A stretch of DNA of 64,000 nt from Streptomyces diastatochromogenes (GCF_002242805.1 NZ_MCGQ01000004.1:1-64000), one strand, 5' to 3'; counted from the first letter of the stretch, positions 16,851 to 26,762 are shown. Made by a program: numbers and translations. Notes: generated from the sequence alone by a model not told the origin.

Positions 16851-17749
16851 AGCGCGTCGACCTCCGAGGCCGTCGGGTACGACTCCTGCGCGCCCCGCTT
16901 CGTCACCGCGGCCGCCCCGACCCGGGCCGCGTAGGCCGCGGCGTCGGCCAGTGCGGAACCCGCGCCCAGCTTCCAGGCCAGGGCGGCCGTGAACGCGTCG
17001 CCCGCCCCCGTCGTGTCCACCGCGTCCACCTTCACCGACGGCACCCGGGTCACCCCGGAGGAGTCGCACACCAGCGCCCCCTCCGCGCCCAGCGTCACCA
17101 CCACCGAGCGCGGGCCCTTGGCCAGCAGCAGCCGCGCCCAGTCCTCGGGCTCCTCGCCGACGGCGGAGTCGCCGAGGAGCACCCGGGCCTCGTGCTCGTT
17201 GACGATCAGCGGGTCGCAGGCGGCCAGTACCTCCGTGGGCAGCGGGCGCGGCGGGGACGGGTTCAGCACGAACCGGCTGCCCTCGGCGAGGTTCCGTACG
17301 ACCTCCACGACCGTCTCCAGCGGGATCTCCAGCTGCGCCGACACCACCCGCGAGGTGAGGAAGAGGCTGACGGCGGCCCGGACGTCGGCCGGGGCCAGCC
17401 GGGCGTTGGCGCCGGGGGAGACCACGATGCTGTTGTCCCCGGAGGGGTCGACGGTGATGAGCGCGACGCCCGTCGGCGCCCCGCCCACCAGCACGCCCAC
17501 CGTGTCCACCCCGGACGCCCGCTGCGAGTCGAGCAGCAGCCGGCCGTGGGCGTCGTCGCCGACCCGGGCCAGCAGTGCCGTACGCGCCCCGAGCCGGGCG
17601 GCCGCGACCGCCTGGTTGGCTCCCTTGCCGCCCGGGTGGACGGCGAGGTCGCCGCCGAGCACCGTCTCGCCGGCGGCCGGCCGCCGCTCGACGCCTATCA
17701 CCAGGTCGGCGTTGGCCGAACCCACGACCAGGAGGTCGTAGTCGTACAT
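16847..17749 (-). CDS. rbsK: Ribokinase RbsK
   Basis: A 300-residue PfkB-family kinase phosphorylating ribose at O5. Signatures are GSANADLVIGVERRPAAGETV at the N-terminus, HPGGKGANQAVAAARLG (PfkB motif 1) and DTTGAGDAFTAALAWKL (PfkB motif 2, with the catalytic Asp). ATG 17749 has AGGGAGT upstream, which is better than the longer frame to 17803. It lies between the fused transporter gene and rbsD. Confidence 0.94.
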   Translation of the reverse strand: MYDYDLLVVGSANADLVIGVERRPAAGETVLGGDLAVHPGGKGANQAVAAARLGARTALLARVGDDAHGRLLLDSQRASGVDTVGVLVGGAPTGVALITVDPSGDNSIVVSPGANARLAPADVRAAVSLFLTSRVVSAQLEIPLETVVEVVRNLAEGSRFVLNPSPPRPLPTEVLAACDPLIVNEHEARVLLGDSAVGEEPEDWARLLLAKGPRSVVVTLGAEGALVCDSSGVTRVPSVKVDAVDTTGAGDAFTAALAWKLGAGSALADAAAYAARVGAAAVTKRGAQESYPTASEVDAL

Positions 17750-17822
17750 GAAAAGACTCCCTAGGGAAACGAGTTGAGGCGGCCGGGGCTCGCCCTGAGC
17801 CACCGGCCGCCTCCGAGGTACC

Positions 17823-19772
17823 TCAGCCGGTGAACCCGGCGACGTTCTCCTTCGTGACCACCTTCACCGGCACCTTCACCGTCGACTCCACCTTCTTGCC
17901 CTGGATCGCCCGCAGCGCGTTGTCCACGGCGATCTTCCCCAACTGGCTCGGCTGCTGCGCCACCGACGCGTACAGCGTGCCGTCCTTGACCGCCGTCAGA
18001 CCGTCCGGAGTTCCGTCGAAGCCGACGACCTGGACCGACGTGCCGGCCTTGGAGCCCAGCGCCTTGATCGCGCCGAGGGCCATCTCGTCGTTGGCGGCGA
18101 TGACGCCCTGGACGTCCGGGTGGGCCTGGAGCAGGTTCGACATCACGTCGAGGCCCTTGGTGCGGTCGAAGTCGGCGGGCTGCTGGGCCAGGACCTGGAT
18201 GCCCGGGTAGGCCTTCAGCCCCTTGGCGAAACCTTCCGCCCGCTCGCGGGCCGCGGAGGTGCCCGCCTGGCCCTGCAGGATCACGATCCTGCCCTTGCCG
18301 CCCAGCTTCTCGGCGACCGTCTTCGCGGCCAGCTCACCGCCGGCGACGTTGTCGGAGGCCACCAGGGCGTCCACCGCGGCCTTGTTGACGCCCCGGTCGA
18401 CCGCGACGACCGGGATCCGCGCCTTGCCGGCGGCCTTCACCGAGTTGCTCGCCGCGTCCGAGTCCACCGGGTTGACGATGATCGCGCCGAGGTTCGAACT
18501 GGTGAAGTTCTGCAGCTGGTTGGCCTGCTGGGAGGCGTCGTTCTGGGCGTCCGTGACGGTGAGGTCCACGCCCAGCTTCTTCGCCTCGGCCTGGGCACCG
18601 GACCGGATCTGCACGAAGAAGGGGTTGTTGAGGGTGGAGAGGGAGAGGCCCATCTTCGGGGTCGTCGTGGCGGAGGAGCCGCTGTGCAGGAAGGAGGTGG
18701 CACCTACGATCGCGACCGTGACCACCGCCGCGAGCGCGTACGTGCCCGCCTGCTTGCCCTTGCCGCCACCCGCGCCGGCGGTCACCGGGGTCGCCCCGGC
18801 CTTGCGCCGCAGGGTGTCGAGCAGCACCGCCAGCGCGATGACGACACCGATGACCACCTGCTGCCAGAAGGCGGAGACGTTCAACAGGTTCAGGCCGTTC
18901 CTCAGCACCGCCAGGATCAGCGCACCGATCAGGGTGCCGGACGCCTTGCCCGTGCCGCCCGCCAGCGACGCCCCGCCGATGACGACCGCGGCGATCGCGT
19001 CCAGCTCGTAGCCGTCGGCGGCCTGCGGCTGGGCGGAGGAGAGACGGGCGGCCAGCACGATGCCGGCGACCGCGGCGAACACGCCGGAGAACGCGTAGAT
19101 GGCGAGCTTCTGCTTCTTCACCCGGAGGCCGGACAGACGCGCCGCCTCCTCGTTGCCGCCGATCGCGTACATGGAGCGGCCGATGTACGTCCGGCCGAGC
19201 ACGAACGCGGCGACCAGCCCCATGACGACCATGACCAGCACCGGCACCGGCAGCCAGCCGCCGAGCGTGTCACCGAGGTGCGAGACCGAGTCGGGGAAGG
19301 CGATCGGGGAGCCCCCGCTGATGACCAGCGACAGACCACGCGCCACCGACAGCATGGCAAGCGTCGCGATGAACGGCGGCAGCTTGCCGTACGCGATCAG
19401 GAAGCCGTTGACCAGACCGGCCACGATGCCGGTGGCGACCGCCAGGACCACGGCCAGGAAGACCGGCACGCCGTGCGAAGTCGCACTCCAGGCGAGGACG
19501 GTGGCCGACAGGGCCGCCACCGAGCCGACCGACAGGTCGATGCCCGCCGACACGATCACGAAGGTCACACCGAACGCCAGGATCGCCGTCACGGCCGCCT
19601 GGGCACCGACGTTGAGCAGGTTGTCCGTCGTCAGGAAGTCACCGGACAGCGCCGACAGGGCGATGACCAGGACGATCAGCGCGGTGAGCGCGCCGTTGTC
19701 GAGCAGGAGGCGGCGCAGGCCGGCCGGGGCGCCACCCGCGCCCGTCGTGCTCTTGAGCGTGTCAGTGGCCAC
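17823..19772 (-). CDS. Fused ribose-type ABC permease and substrate-binding protein (RbsC-RbsB)
   Basis: A 649-residue fusion. Residues about 25-320 are the RbsC-type permease ([62 protein letters not shown]). After a glycine-rich linker (GAGGGKGKQ) and another transmembrane segment ([19 protein letters not shown]), residues about 365-649 are the RbsB-type periplasmic binding domain ([69 protein letters not shown]). The binding protein is thus tethered to its permease instead of being a lipoprotein. It overlaps the rbsA stop by 11 bp. Confidence 0.92.
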   Translation of the reverse strand: MATDTLKSTTGAGGAPAGLRRLLLDNGALTALIVLVIALSALSGDFLTTDNLLNVGAQAAVTAILAFGVTFVIVSAGIDLSVGSVAALSATVLAWSATSHGVPVFLAVVLAVATGIVAGLVNGFLIAYGKLPPFIATLAMLSVARGLSLVISGGSPIAFPDSVSHLGDTLGGWLPVPVLVMVVMGLVAAFVLGRTYIGRSMYAIGGNEEAARLSGLRVKKQKLAIYAFSGVFAAVAGIVLAARLSSAQPQAADGYELDAIAAVVIGGASLAGGTGKASGTLIGALILAVLRNGLNLLNVSAFWQQVVIGVVIALAVLLDTLRRKAGATPVTAGAGGGKGKQAGTYALAAVVTVAIVGATSFLHSGSSATTTPKMGLSLSTLNNPFFVQIRSGAQAEAKKLGVDLTVTDAQNDASQQANQLQNFTSSNLGAIIVNPVDSDAASNSVKAAGKARIPVVAVDRGVNKAAVDALVASDNVAGGELAAKTVAEKLGGKGRIVILQGQAGTSAARERAEGFAKGLKAYPGIQVLAQQPADFDRTKGLDVMSNLLQAHPDVQGVIAANDEMALGAIKALGSKAGTSVQVVGFDGTPDGLTAVKDGTLYASVAQQPSQLGKIAVDNALRAIQGKKVESTVKVPVKVVTKENVAGFTG

Positions 19773-21282
19773 CGGTGGCCTCCAGTTCGGTAGTAGGGGT
19801 GCTCACGGCGAGGGACATCACCGCGTCCTGCGTGGCCTCGTCGGCGGAGAGTTCACCCGCGATCCGGCCCTGGGCCATCACCAGCACCCGGTCGCTCATG
19901 CCGAGCACCTCGGGCAGATCGCTGGAGATCATCAGGACGGCGGCTCCGGCGGCCGTCAGCTCGTTGATCAGCTGGTAGATCTCGACCTTGGCGCCGACGT
20001 CGATACCGCGCGTCGGCTCGTCGAGGATCAGCACCTTGGTGTCGGCGAGCAGCCACTTGCCGATGACGACCTTCTGCTGGTTGCCGCCGGAGAGGGTCCG
20101 CACGTGCTGGCCCAGCCCGGCCATCCGCACGCCCAGCTGCCCGGCGATCCGCCCGGCCGCCTCGCGCTGCCCCTTGAGGTCGACGAGCCCGGCCCGGGTC
20201 GCCTTCCGCAGGGTCACCAGGCCGAGGTTCTCCTCGACGGAGGCGTCCAGCACCAGCCCCTGGCCCTTGCGGTCCTCGGGCACGAGGCCGATCCCGGCCG
20301 CCATGGCCGCGTTCACGTCGTGCCGCCTCAACTCGCTGCCGGAGACCTTCACGGCCCCCTTGTCGTACGGATCCGCGCCGAACACGGCCCGTACGACCTC
20401 GGTACGGCCCGCGCCGACCAGCCCCGCGATGCCGACGACCTCACCGGCCCGCACCTCGAAGCTCACGTCGTGGAACACACCGTCCCGGGTCAGCCCCTCG
20501 ACGGTGAGCAACGCGGCGCCCTGCTCGGCCCGTTCGCGCGGGTACTGCTGCTCGATGGAGCGGCCCGCCATGAGCCGTACGAGTTCGTCCTCGGGCGTGG
20601 ACGCGGGGACCTGCCCGACGCTCTTGCCGTCCCGGATGACCGTGACCCGGTCGCCGAGGGCGGCGATCTCCTCCAGGTGGTGGGTGATGAAGACGATCCC
20701 GACGCCGTCCGCGCGCAGCGAGCGCACGATCGCGAAGAGCTTCTCGACCTCCTCCGAGGTGAGCACGGCGGTCGGCTCGTCCATGATGAGCACGCGCGCG
20801 TCGAGGCTCAGCGCCTTGGCGATCTCGACCATCTGAAGGCGGGCGATACCGAGTTCGCGCACCCGCGCGCGGGGGGACACGTTCACGCCCACGCGCGCGA
20901 GGAGCACCTCGGCGTCGGCCTCCATCCGCTTACGGTCGATCATCCCGAACCGGCGCGGCTGGCGGCCCAGGAAGATGTTCTCGGCGACCGTCAGATCGGG
21001 AACGAGGTTGAACTCCTGGTAGATGGTGGCGATCCCGAGGCGCTCGGAGTCCTGCGCACCGTGGATGCGCACCTCCTCGCCGCCGGCCAGGATCCGCCCG
21101 GCGTCGGGCGTGTAGGCACCGGAGAGCATCTTGATGAGCGTGCTCTTGCCCGCGCCGTTCTCACCGAGCAGCACGTGCACCTCGCCCCGGCGCAGGTCGA
21201 AGTCGACGCCGTCCAGCGCCACCACACCCGGGAAGGTCTTGCGTATGCCCTCGATGCGCAGCAACTCGTCCGGGTTGCTCAC
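19762..21282 (-). CDS. rbsA: Ribose-type ABC transporter ATPase RbsA
   Basis: A 506-residue double ABC ATPase energising pentose uptake. The first domain has Walker [14 protein letters not shown] near residue 37 and Walker [15 protein letters not shown]; the second has signature [16 protein letters not shown] and Walker [16 protein letters not shown], with a degenerate P-loop as is usual for this family. GTG 21282 with AAAGGAG upstream is the start; the longer frame to 21882 is antisense to the LacI gene. It overlaps the lacI stop by 4 bp, so regulator and transporter are coupled. Confidence 0.93.
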   Translation of the reverse strand: MSNPDELLRIEGIRKTFPGVVALDGVDFDLRRGEVHVLLGENGAGKSTLIKMLSGAYTPDAGRILAGGEEVRIHGAQDSERLGIATIYQEFNLVPDLTVAENIFLGRQPRRFGMIDRKRMEADAEVLLARVGVNVSPRARVRELGIARLQMVEIAKALSLDARVLIMDEPTAVLTSEEVEKLFAIVRSLRADGVGIVFITHHLEEIAALGDRVTVIRDGKSVGQVPASTPEDELVRLMAGRSIEQQYPRERAEQGAALLTVEGLTRDGVFHDVSFEVRAGEVVGIAGLVGAGRTEVVRAVFGADPYDKGAVKVSGSELRRHDVNAAMAAGIGLVPEDRKGQGLVLDASVEENLGLVTLRKATRAGLVDLKGQREAAGRIAGQLGVRMAGLGQHVRTLSGGNQQKVVIGKWLLADTKVLILDEPTRGIDVGAKVEIYQLINELTAAGAAVLMISSDLPEVLGMSDRVLVMAQGRIAGELSADEATQDAVMSLAVSTPTTELEATGGH

Positions 21283-22319
21283 GACGTGCTCCTTTGCACT
21301 GGGGAGGGGGACGGCTCCTGGGGAGCCGGCTCGCCGCACGAGCGGCGTACGACGAGACGGGCGGCGAAGGTGACGGACGCGGGGACGTCCCGTCCCTCGA
21401 TGCGGTCCACCAGGGCCCGTACGGCGGCCCGGCCCAGCTCGCCCGTGGGCTGGGCGATCGCCGTGATCGGCGGATCGGTGTGCACGAACCACGGGATGTC
21501 GTCGAACGCGGCCAGCGCGATGTCGTCCGGGACGCGCAGCCCGCGCGCGCGGATCGCGTCCAGGGCACCGAGTGCCATCAGGTTGTCCGCGGCGAAGACG
21601 ACCTCGGGCGGCTCGGGCAGGTCGAGGAAGCCCTCGGTGACCCGCCGGCCGCTCTCGGCCTGGAAGTCGCCCTGGCCGATGTGGGCGTCCGGGAGGGGGA
21701 GCCCGTACTCGGCCATGGCCGCCCGGAAGGCCTCGACGCGCTCGCTGCCGGTCGTGGTCGCCGCCGGCCCCGCGATGATCGCGAGCCGCCGGTGCCCGAG
21801 CCCGTACAGATGCGCGACGAGATCCCGTACGGCCGCGCGTCCGTCGGCCCGGACGACCGGTACCTCGACGCCCGGGATCCACCGGTCCACGAAGACCATC
21901 GGCGTTCCCGCGCGCGCGGCGTCCAGCATCAGCGGGGAGCCGCCGTCGGTGGGGGAGACGAGCAGGCCGTCGATGCGGCGGTCCAGCAGGGTCCGTACGT
22001 GGTGGTCCTGCAGGTCCGGCCGTTCGTCGGCGTTGCCGATGATCACGCTGTAGCCGAGGGCGCGGGCCTCCTCCTCGACGGAGCGGGCCAGCTCGGTGAA
22101 GTACGGGTTGAGTACGTCGCTGATGACCAGGCCGAGGGTGTGGGTCTGGTCGGTGCGCAGGGAACGGGCGACGGCGTTCGGGCGGTAGCCCAGCGCCTCG
22201 ACGGCGGCCAGTACGCGCGTGCGTGCGTCCGCGCTGACCGACGGGTGCTCGTTCAGGACGCGCGACACCGTGGCGACGGACACGCCTGCCGCGGCGGCCA
22301 CGTCCTTGATGCTCGCCAT
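21279..22319 (-). CDS. LacI-family regulator of the ribose operon
   Basis: A 346-residue LacI protein, first gene of the operon. Helix-turn-helix ASIKDVAAAAGVSVATVSRVLNEHPSVS; effector domain with GLVISDVLNPYFTELARSVEEEA, RRIDGLLVSPTDGG and EVVFAADNLMALGALDAI. ATG 22319 has GGAGGTGGAG at ideal spacing; an in-frame GTG at 22331 is less likely. Being co-transcribed with its targets behind two matching operators points to autorepression relieved by ribose or a related sugar. Confidence 0.92.
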   Translation of the reverse strand: MASIKDVAAAAGVSVATVSRVLNEHPSVSADARTRVLAAVEALGYRPNAVARSLRTDQTHTLGLVISDVLNPYFTELARSVEEEARALGYSVIIGNADERPDLQDHHVRTLLDRRIDGLLVSPTDGGSPLMLDAARAGTPMVFVDRWIPGVEVPVVRADGRAAVRDLVAHLYGLGHRRLAIIAGPAATTTGSERVEAFRAAMAEYGLPLPDAHIGQGDFQAESGRRVTEGFLDLPEPPEVVFAADNLMALGALDAIRARGLRVPDDIALAAFDDIPWFVHTDPPITAIAQPTGELGRAAVRALVDRIEGRDVPASVTFAARLVVRRSCGEPAPQEPSPSPVQRSTS

Positions 22320-22338
22320 CGCCGGCTCCACCTCCTCG

Positions 22339-22384
22339 TGGAATCGTTTACATCAATGCGTACGGAGGATTGGAATCGATTACA
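22339..22384. promoter_or_regulatory. Two direct LacI-type operators before the ribose operon
   Basis: TGGAATCGTTTACA (22339-22352) and TGGAATCGATTACA (22371-22384) differ at one position and are 32 bp apart. AATCGATT is palindromic around CG as LacI family operators are. The pair lies immediately upstream of the regulator start. Confidence 0.65.
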
Positions 22385-22446
22385 CGGTCATCCACAAGAG
22401 CCTGAGACCGGATCGTGATGTCAGAGCCCGGCTGTAGCGTCGGATC

Positions 22447-24672
22447 ATGTCCAATCTGGCGGTGGTCGAAGGGGTCCTGGAGCGGATCACGTACGCCAAC
22501 GAGGAGAACGGCTACACGGTCGCCCGGGTCGACACCGGCCGCGGCGGCGGCGATCTCCTCACGGTGGTGGGTGCCCTGCTCGGCGCCCAGGTCGGCGAGT
22601 CCCTCCGCATGGAAGGCCGCTGGGGTTCCCACCCCCAGTACGGCAAGCAGTTCACGGTGGAGAACTACACGACCGTCCTGCCGGCCACCGTCCAGGGCAT
22701 CCGCCGCTATCTCGGATCCGGGCTGGTCAAGGGCATCGGCCCGGTCTTCGCCGACCGCATCACCCAGCACTTCGGCGTGGACACCCTCACGATCATCGAG
22801 GAGGAGCCGAAGCGGCTGATCGAGGTGCCCGGCCTCGGCCCCAAGCGGACGAAGAAGATCGCCGACGCCTGGGAGGAACAGAAGGCGATCAAGGAGGTCA
22901 TGCTCTTCCTCCAGACCGTCGAGGTCTCCACGTCCATCGCGGTGCGGATCTACAAGAAGTACGGCGACGCGTCCATCTCGGTCGTGAAGAACGAGCCGTA
23001 CCGGCTGGCCGCCGACGTCTGGGGCATCGGCTTCCTCACCGCCGACAAGATCGCCCAGTCGGTCGGCATCCCGCACGACAGCCCGGAGCGGGTGAAGGCG
23101 GGCCTCCAGTACGCGCTGTCCCAGTCCACCGACCAGGGCCACTGCTTCCTGCCCGAGGAGCGGCTGATCGCGGACGCGGTCAAGCTGCTCCAGGTCGACA
23201 CCGGGCTGGTCATCGAGTGCCTCGCCGAGCTGGCCGAACCGGCGGAGGACGGCGCGGAACCCGGGGTCGTACGCGAGAAGGTGCCCGGCCCCGAAGGGGA
23301 CGCGGAGCCCGTCACCGCCGTGTATCTGGTGCCCTTCCACCGCGCCGAACTCTCCCTCTCCGCCCAGCTGCTGCGCCTGCTGCGGACGCCGGAGGACCGG
23401 ATGCCGGCCTTCCGGGACGTCGACTGGGGCAAGGCGCTCGGCTGGCTGAAGTCCCGTACCGGAGCCGACCTCGCCCCCGAGCAGGAGGCCGCCGTCCGGC
23501 TCGCGCTGACCGAGAAGGTCGCCGTGCTCACCGGCGGGCCCGGCTGCGGCAAGTCCTTCACGGTCCGCTCGATCGTGGAGCTGGCCCGCGCCAAGCAGGC
23601 CAAGGTGCTGCTCGCCGCCCCCACCGGCCGGGCCGCCAAGCGGCTCGCCGAACTGACGGGCGCCGAGGCCTCCACGGTCCACCGGCTGCTGGAGCTGAAG
23701 CCCGGCGGCGACGCGGCCTACGACCGGGACCGCCCCCTGGACGCCGACCTGGTCGTCGTGGACGAGGCCTCCATGCTGGACCTGCTGCTCGCCAACAAGC
23801 TGGTGAAGGCGGTGCCTCCGGGGGGCCATCTGCTGTTCGTCGGTGACGTCGACCAACTGCCCAGCGTCGGCGCGGGCGAGGTGCTGCGCGACCTGCTGGC
23901 CGAGGGCGGCCCGGTCCCGGCCGTGCGGCTCACCCGAGTCTTCCGGCAGGCCCAGCAGTCCGGCGTGGTCACCAACGCGCACCGCATCAACGCCGGGCAG
24001 CATCCGCTCACCGACGGTCTGAAGGACTTCTTCCTCTTCGTGGGGGACGACACCGAGGAGGCCGGCCGGCTCACCGTGGACGTGGCCGCCCGTCGCATTC
24101 CGGCCAAGTTCGGGCTCGATCCGCGCCGGGACGTCCAGGTGCTCGCGCCCATGCACCGCGGCCCGGCCGGCGCCGGCACCCTCAACGGCCTGCTCCAGCA
24201 GGCCATCACGCCCGGCCGGCCCGATCTGCCGGAGAAGCGGTTCGGCGGCCGGGTCTTCCGTGTCGGCGACAAGGTCACCCAGATCCGCAACAATTACGAG
24301 AAGGGGAAGAACGGCGTCTTCAACGGCACCGTGGGCGTGGTCACCTCGCTCGATCCGGTCGACCAGCGGCTGACGGTGCTGACGGACGAGGACGAGGAGG
24401 TTCCGTACGAGTTCGATGAACTGGACGAGTTGGCGCACGCGTACGCGGTGACGATCCACCGTTCACAGGGGAGTGAATATCCCGCAGTGGTGATCCCCGT
24501 CACCACCGGGGCCTGGATGATGCTCCAGCGGAACCTCCTGTACACGGCGGTGACACGGGCGAAGCGACTCGTCGTCCTCGTCGGTTCACGCAAGGCGATC
24601 GGACAGGCGGTGCGCACGGTCTCGGCCGGACGGCGCTGCACGGCACTGGACTTCAGGCTGCACGGCTCCTGA
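22447..24672 (+). CDS. recD2: RecD2-type ATP-dependent DNA helicase (SF1B)
   Basis: A 741-residue helicase. An N-terminal OB-like domain and tandem helix-hairpin-helix region (GSGLVKGIGPVFADRITQHFG, LIEVPGLGPKRTKKIADAW) precede the motor. Walker A is LTGGPGCGKSFTV near residue 358, motif II VVVDEASMLDLLL, and a C-terminal UvrD-like part carries YAVTIHRSQGSEYPAVVIP. RecD2 acts without RecBC as a 5'-3' helicase in DNA repair. ATG 22447 follows the divergent LacI promoter region. The 741 residues match the usual size. Confidence 0.93.
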   Translation: MSNLAVVEGVLERITYANEENGYTVARVDTGRGGGDLLTVVGALLGAQVGESLRMEGRWGSHPQYGKQFTVENYTTVLPATVQGIRRYLGSGLVKGIGPVFADRITQHFGVDTLTIIEEEPKRLIEVPGLGPKRTKKIADAWEEQKAIKEVMLFLQTVEVSTSIAVRIYKKYGDASISVVKNEPYRLAADVWGIGFLTADKIAQSVGIPHDSPERVKAGLQYALSQSTDQGHCFLPEERLIADAVKLLQVDTGLVIECLAELAEPAEDGAEPGVVREKVPGPEGDAEPVTAVYLVPFHRAELSLSAQLLRLLRTPEDRMPAFRDVDWGKALGWLKSRTGADLAPEQEAAVRLALTEKVAVLTGGPGCGKSFTVRSIVELARAKQAKVLLAAPTGRAAKRLAELTGAEASTVHRLLELKPGGDAAYDRDRPLDADLVVVDEASMLDLLLANKLVKAVPPGGHLLFVGDVDQLPSVGAGEVLRDLLAEGGPVPAVRLTRVFRQAQQSGVVTNAHRINAGQHPLTDGLKDFFLFVGDDTEEAGRLTVDVAARRIPAKFGLDPRRDVQVLAPMHRGPAGAGTLNGLLQQAITPGRPDLPEKRFGGRVFRVGDKVTQIRNNYEKGKNGVFNGTVGVVTSLDPVDQRLTVLTDEDEEVPYEFDELDELAHAYAVTIHRSQGSEYPAVVIPVTTGAWMMLQRNLLYTAVTRAKRLVVLVGSRKAIGQAVRTVSAGRRCTALDFRLHGS

Positions 24673-24724
24673 CCGGCCCCTGAACAGGGGCGGCGACAGA
24701 GGCGGCGAGCGGCATCACAAAAAA

Positions 24725-24734
24725 TGATCGATCA
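24725..24734. promoter_or_regulatory. TGATCGATCA palindrome in the citrate synthase upstream region
   Basis: Ten-base perfect palindrome in an AT-rich patch, 190 bp before the citrate synthase start and just after the helicase stop. Possible binding site; no family assigned. Confidence 0.25.
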
Positions 24735-24798
24735 AACGAGTCGCAAAGGTCACAGAGCACTTCCAGATGCCGGTCGGAGGGGGCAGGATGAGCAGGTT

Positions 24799-24817
24799 GG
24801 CGGCACTGAGTGCCGCC
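24799..24817. promoter_or_regulatory. 19-bp palindrome upstream of citrate synthase
   Basis: GGCGGCACTGAGTGCCGCC has perfect 9-bp arms around one base, about 110 bp before the citrate synthase start. It could be an operator or a leader hairpin (7-bp stem, 5-nt loop). It is not at a gene end in a position to terminate a full message other than the helicase's. Confidence 0.4.
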
Positions 24818-24925
24818 AATAGGCCCAATGGTCGACCCCGAGTGCACTCTCCTGAGCCAAATGGGGGATGGTAGAGACAGTCAGGGCACCTCGAAGATGA
24901 GGCACTACGTCGGGTGAGGGAAGAC

Positions 24926-26215
24926 GTGAGCGACAACTCTGTAGTACTGCGGTACGGCGACGGCGAGTACACCTACCCGGTGGTCGACAGCACCGTCGGT
25001 GACACGGGCTTCGACATCGGGAAGCTCCGCGCCCAGACCGGTCTGGTGACTCTGGACAGCGGTTACGGCAACACGGCCGCGTATAAATCCGCCGTCACCT
25101 ACCTGGACGGCGAGGCGGGCATCCTCCGCTACCGCGGCTACCCCATCGAGCAGCTCGCCGAGCGCTCCACCTTCCTCGAGGTGGCGTACCTGCTCATCAA
25201 CGGTGAGCTGCCGACCGTCGACGAGCTCTCCACGTTCAAGAACGACATCACGCGGCACACCCTGCTGCACGAGGACGTCAAGAACTTCTACAAGGGCTTC
25301 CCGCGCGACGCCCACCCGATGGCCATGCTGTCGTCGGTCGTCTCGGCGCTGTCCACCTTCTACCAGGACAGCCACAACCCGTTCGACGAGAAGCAGCGCA
25401 ACCTCTCCACCATCCGCCTGCTCGCCAAGCTTCCGACGATCGCGGCGTACGCGTACAAGAAGTCGATCGGTCACCCGTTCGTCTACCCGCGCAACGACCT
25501 GGGCTACGTCGAGAACTTCCTCCGCATGACCTTCTCGGTCCCGGCGGACGAGTACGAGCTGGACCCGGTCGTCGTCTCCGCGCTCGACAAGCTGCTGATC
25601 CTGCACGCGGACCACGAGCAGAACTGTTCGACCTCGACGGTCCGCCTGGTCGGCTCGTCCCAGGCCAACATGTTCGCGTCGATCTCGGCCGGCATCTCCG
25701 CCCTGTGGGGCCCCCTGCACGGCGGCGCCAACCAGTCCGTCCTGGAGATGCTGGAGGGCATCCAGGAGAACGGCGGCGACGTCGACGCCTTCATCCGCAA
25801 GGTGAAGAACAAGGAGGACGGCGTCCGCCTGATGGGCTTCGGCCACCGGGTCTACAAGAGCTTCGACCCCCGCGCCAAGATCATCAAGGCCGCCGCGCAC
25901 GACGTCCTCTCCGCCCTGGGCAAGTCCGACGATCTGCTGGACATCGCGCTCAAGCTGGAGGAGCACGCGCTCTCCGACGACTACTTCGTCTCGCGCAACC
26001 TCTACCCGAACGTCGACTTCTACACCGGCCTGATCTACCGCGCCATGGGCTTCCCGACCGAGATGTTCACGGTCCTGTTCGCCCTCGGCCGTCTGCCGGG
26101 CTGGATCGCCCAGTGGACCGAGATGATCAAGGAGCCCGGCTCCCGCATCGGCCGCCCGCGCCAGATCTACACGGGCGTCGTCGAGCGCGACTTCGTTCCG
26201 GTCGAGGAGCGCTGA
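24926..26215 (+). CDS. gltA: Citrate synthase (hexameric GltA type)
   Basis: A 429-residue protein condensing oxaloacetate and acetyl-CoA, first step of the citric acid cycle. Active-site regions are ADHEQNCSTSTVRLVGSS, LWGPLHGGANQSV (first catalytic His), LMGFGHRVYKSFDPRA (second His and substrate contacts with the catalytic Asp). It begins SDNSVVLRYGDGEYTYPVVD, the usual N-terminus of streptomycete enzymes, so GTG 24926 is preferred over the in-frame GTG at 24914. The gene is monocistronic, with a long upstream region and repeats downstream. Confidence 0.96.
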   Translation: MSDNSVVLRYGDGEYTYPVVDSTVGDTGFDIGKLRAQTGLVTLDSGYGNTAAYKSAVTYLDGEAGILRYRGYPIEQLAERSTFLEVAYLLINGELPTVDELSTFKNDITRHTLLHEDVKNFYKGFPRDAHPMAMLSSVVSALSTFYQDSHNPFDEKQRNLSTIRLLAKLPTIAAYAYKKSIGHPFVYPRNDLGYVENFLRMTFSVPADEYELDPVVVSALDKLLILHADHEQNCSTSTVRLVGSSQANMFASISAGISALWGPLHGGANQSVLEMLEGIQENGGDVDAFIRKVKNKEDGVRLMGFGHRVYKSFDPRAKIIKAAAHDVLSALGKSDDLLDIALKLEEHALSDDYFVSRNLYPNVDFYTGLIYRAMGFPTEMFTVLFALGRLPGWIAQWTEMIKEPGSRIGRPRQIYTGVVERDFVPVEER

Positions 26216-26330
26216 CACCTGCCGGTGGGGGCGCCGGGTGACTGGTGCCCCTCGCTGGGCTGTGCCGTTCGGAGGCGCTCGCCCAAGAGCTCGATGCTCA
26301 AGGAGCGTGGGCGGCTGCCCGTCCGTTGCG

Positions 26331-26370
26331 GTTGGTCGCGCGGTTCCCCGCGCCCCCTTGGGGCGCTGCA
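26331..26370. repeat. Streptomyces-type interspersed intergenic repeat
   Basis: Sequence of the form GTCGCGCGGTTCCCCGCGCC followed by a GCGCCCC-CTT-GGGGCGC hairpin (26350-26366). From memory this closely matches a repeat common at gene ends across Streptomyces genomes. Here it follows citrate synthase and may help end its transcript. Confidence 0.55.
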
Positions 26371-26401
26371 CCGAGCGAGCTCCAGAAGTTGAGCGTAAAC
26401 A

Positions 26402-26528
26402 GAAGGCGCCCTGAGCCGTCAGTCCCCCCACGGGCCGACGACCAGGGCGCCTTCCCATGTCCCGGTGCGGATTCCCCCCACGGGATCCGGCCGGGCGCTC
26501 GGAGAGGACAGCGCCTGAAATCGCTGTC
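26402..26528 (+). ncRNA. Candidate 6C-like structured RNA
   Basis: On the + strand three hairpins follow in a row. Hairpin 1 has a perfect 12-bp stem (26402-26413 / 26443-26454) and a run of six C in its loop at 26424. Hairpin 2 (about 26461-26495, CCCGG..CGGAT / ATCCG..CCGGG) carries six C at 26474. Hairpin 3 is GACAGCG / CGCTGTC (26507-26528). Two hairpins with C6 loops are the defining look of the actinobacterial 6C RNA. Transcription is not shown and the promoter is not identified; a terminator array is the alternative. Confidence 0.42.
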
Positions 26529-26751
26529 TGAGCACAACGAGCAAAACCCGTCGTACTCCAGTGATGCGGTGCGATCTGCCGGGACAACGCACTCTGGGAG
26601 GGCCGCTCAAAGCTTCCCGGTGTGCGTGCCCCGGCAACGCATCTCTGAGGAAGTCCCCCAAGACATCCCCAGATGCCAGTCAGCGCCCCCCAAGACGCTG
26701 TTCTGACATCGCCAACTTAGACCTTCGAACCCCTTCGATGGTTACGTTCGC

Positions 26752-26762
26752 ATCACTGTGAT
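26752..26762. promoter_or_regulatory. ATCACTGTGAT palindrome
   Basis: Perfect 11-base palindrome in the gltA-copA gap, in the relatively AT-rich part. It resembles GntR- or Crp-class half-site pairs but no adjacent promoter is clear. Confidence 0.25.

Noticed and set aside
22447..24672. RecD subunit of RecBCD
   Set aside because: The N-terminal helix-hairpin-helix region and lack of recB/recC neighbours indicate RecD2.
26245..26706. Possible 153-residue protein after citrate synthase
   Set aside because: It runs through the interspersed repeat and all hairpins and shows no coding-like third-position bias or ribosome site.
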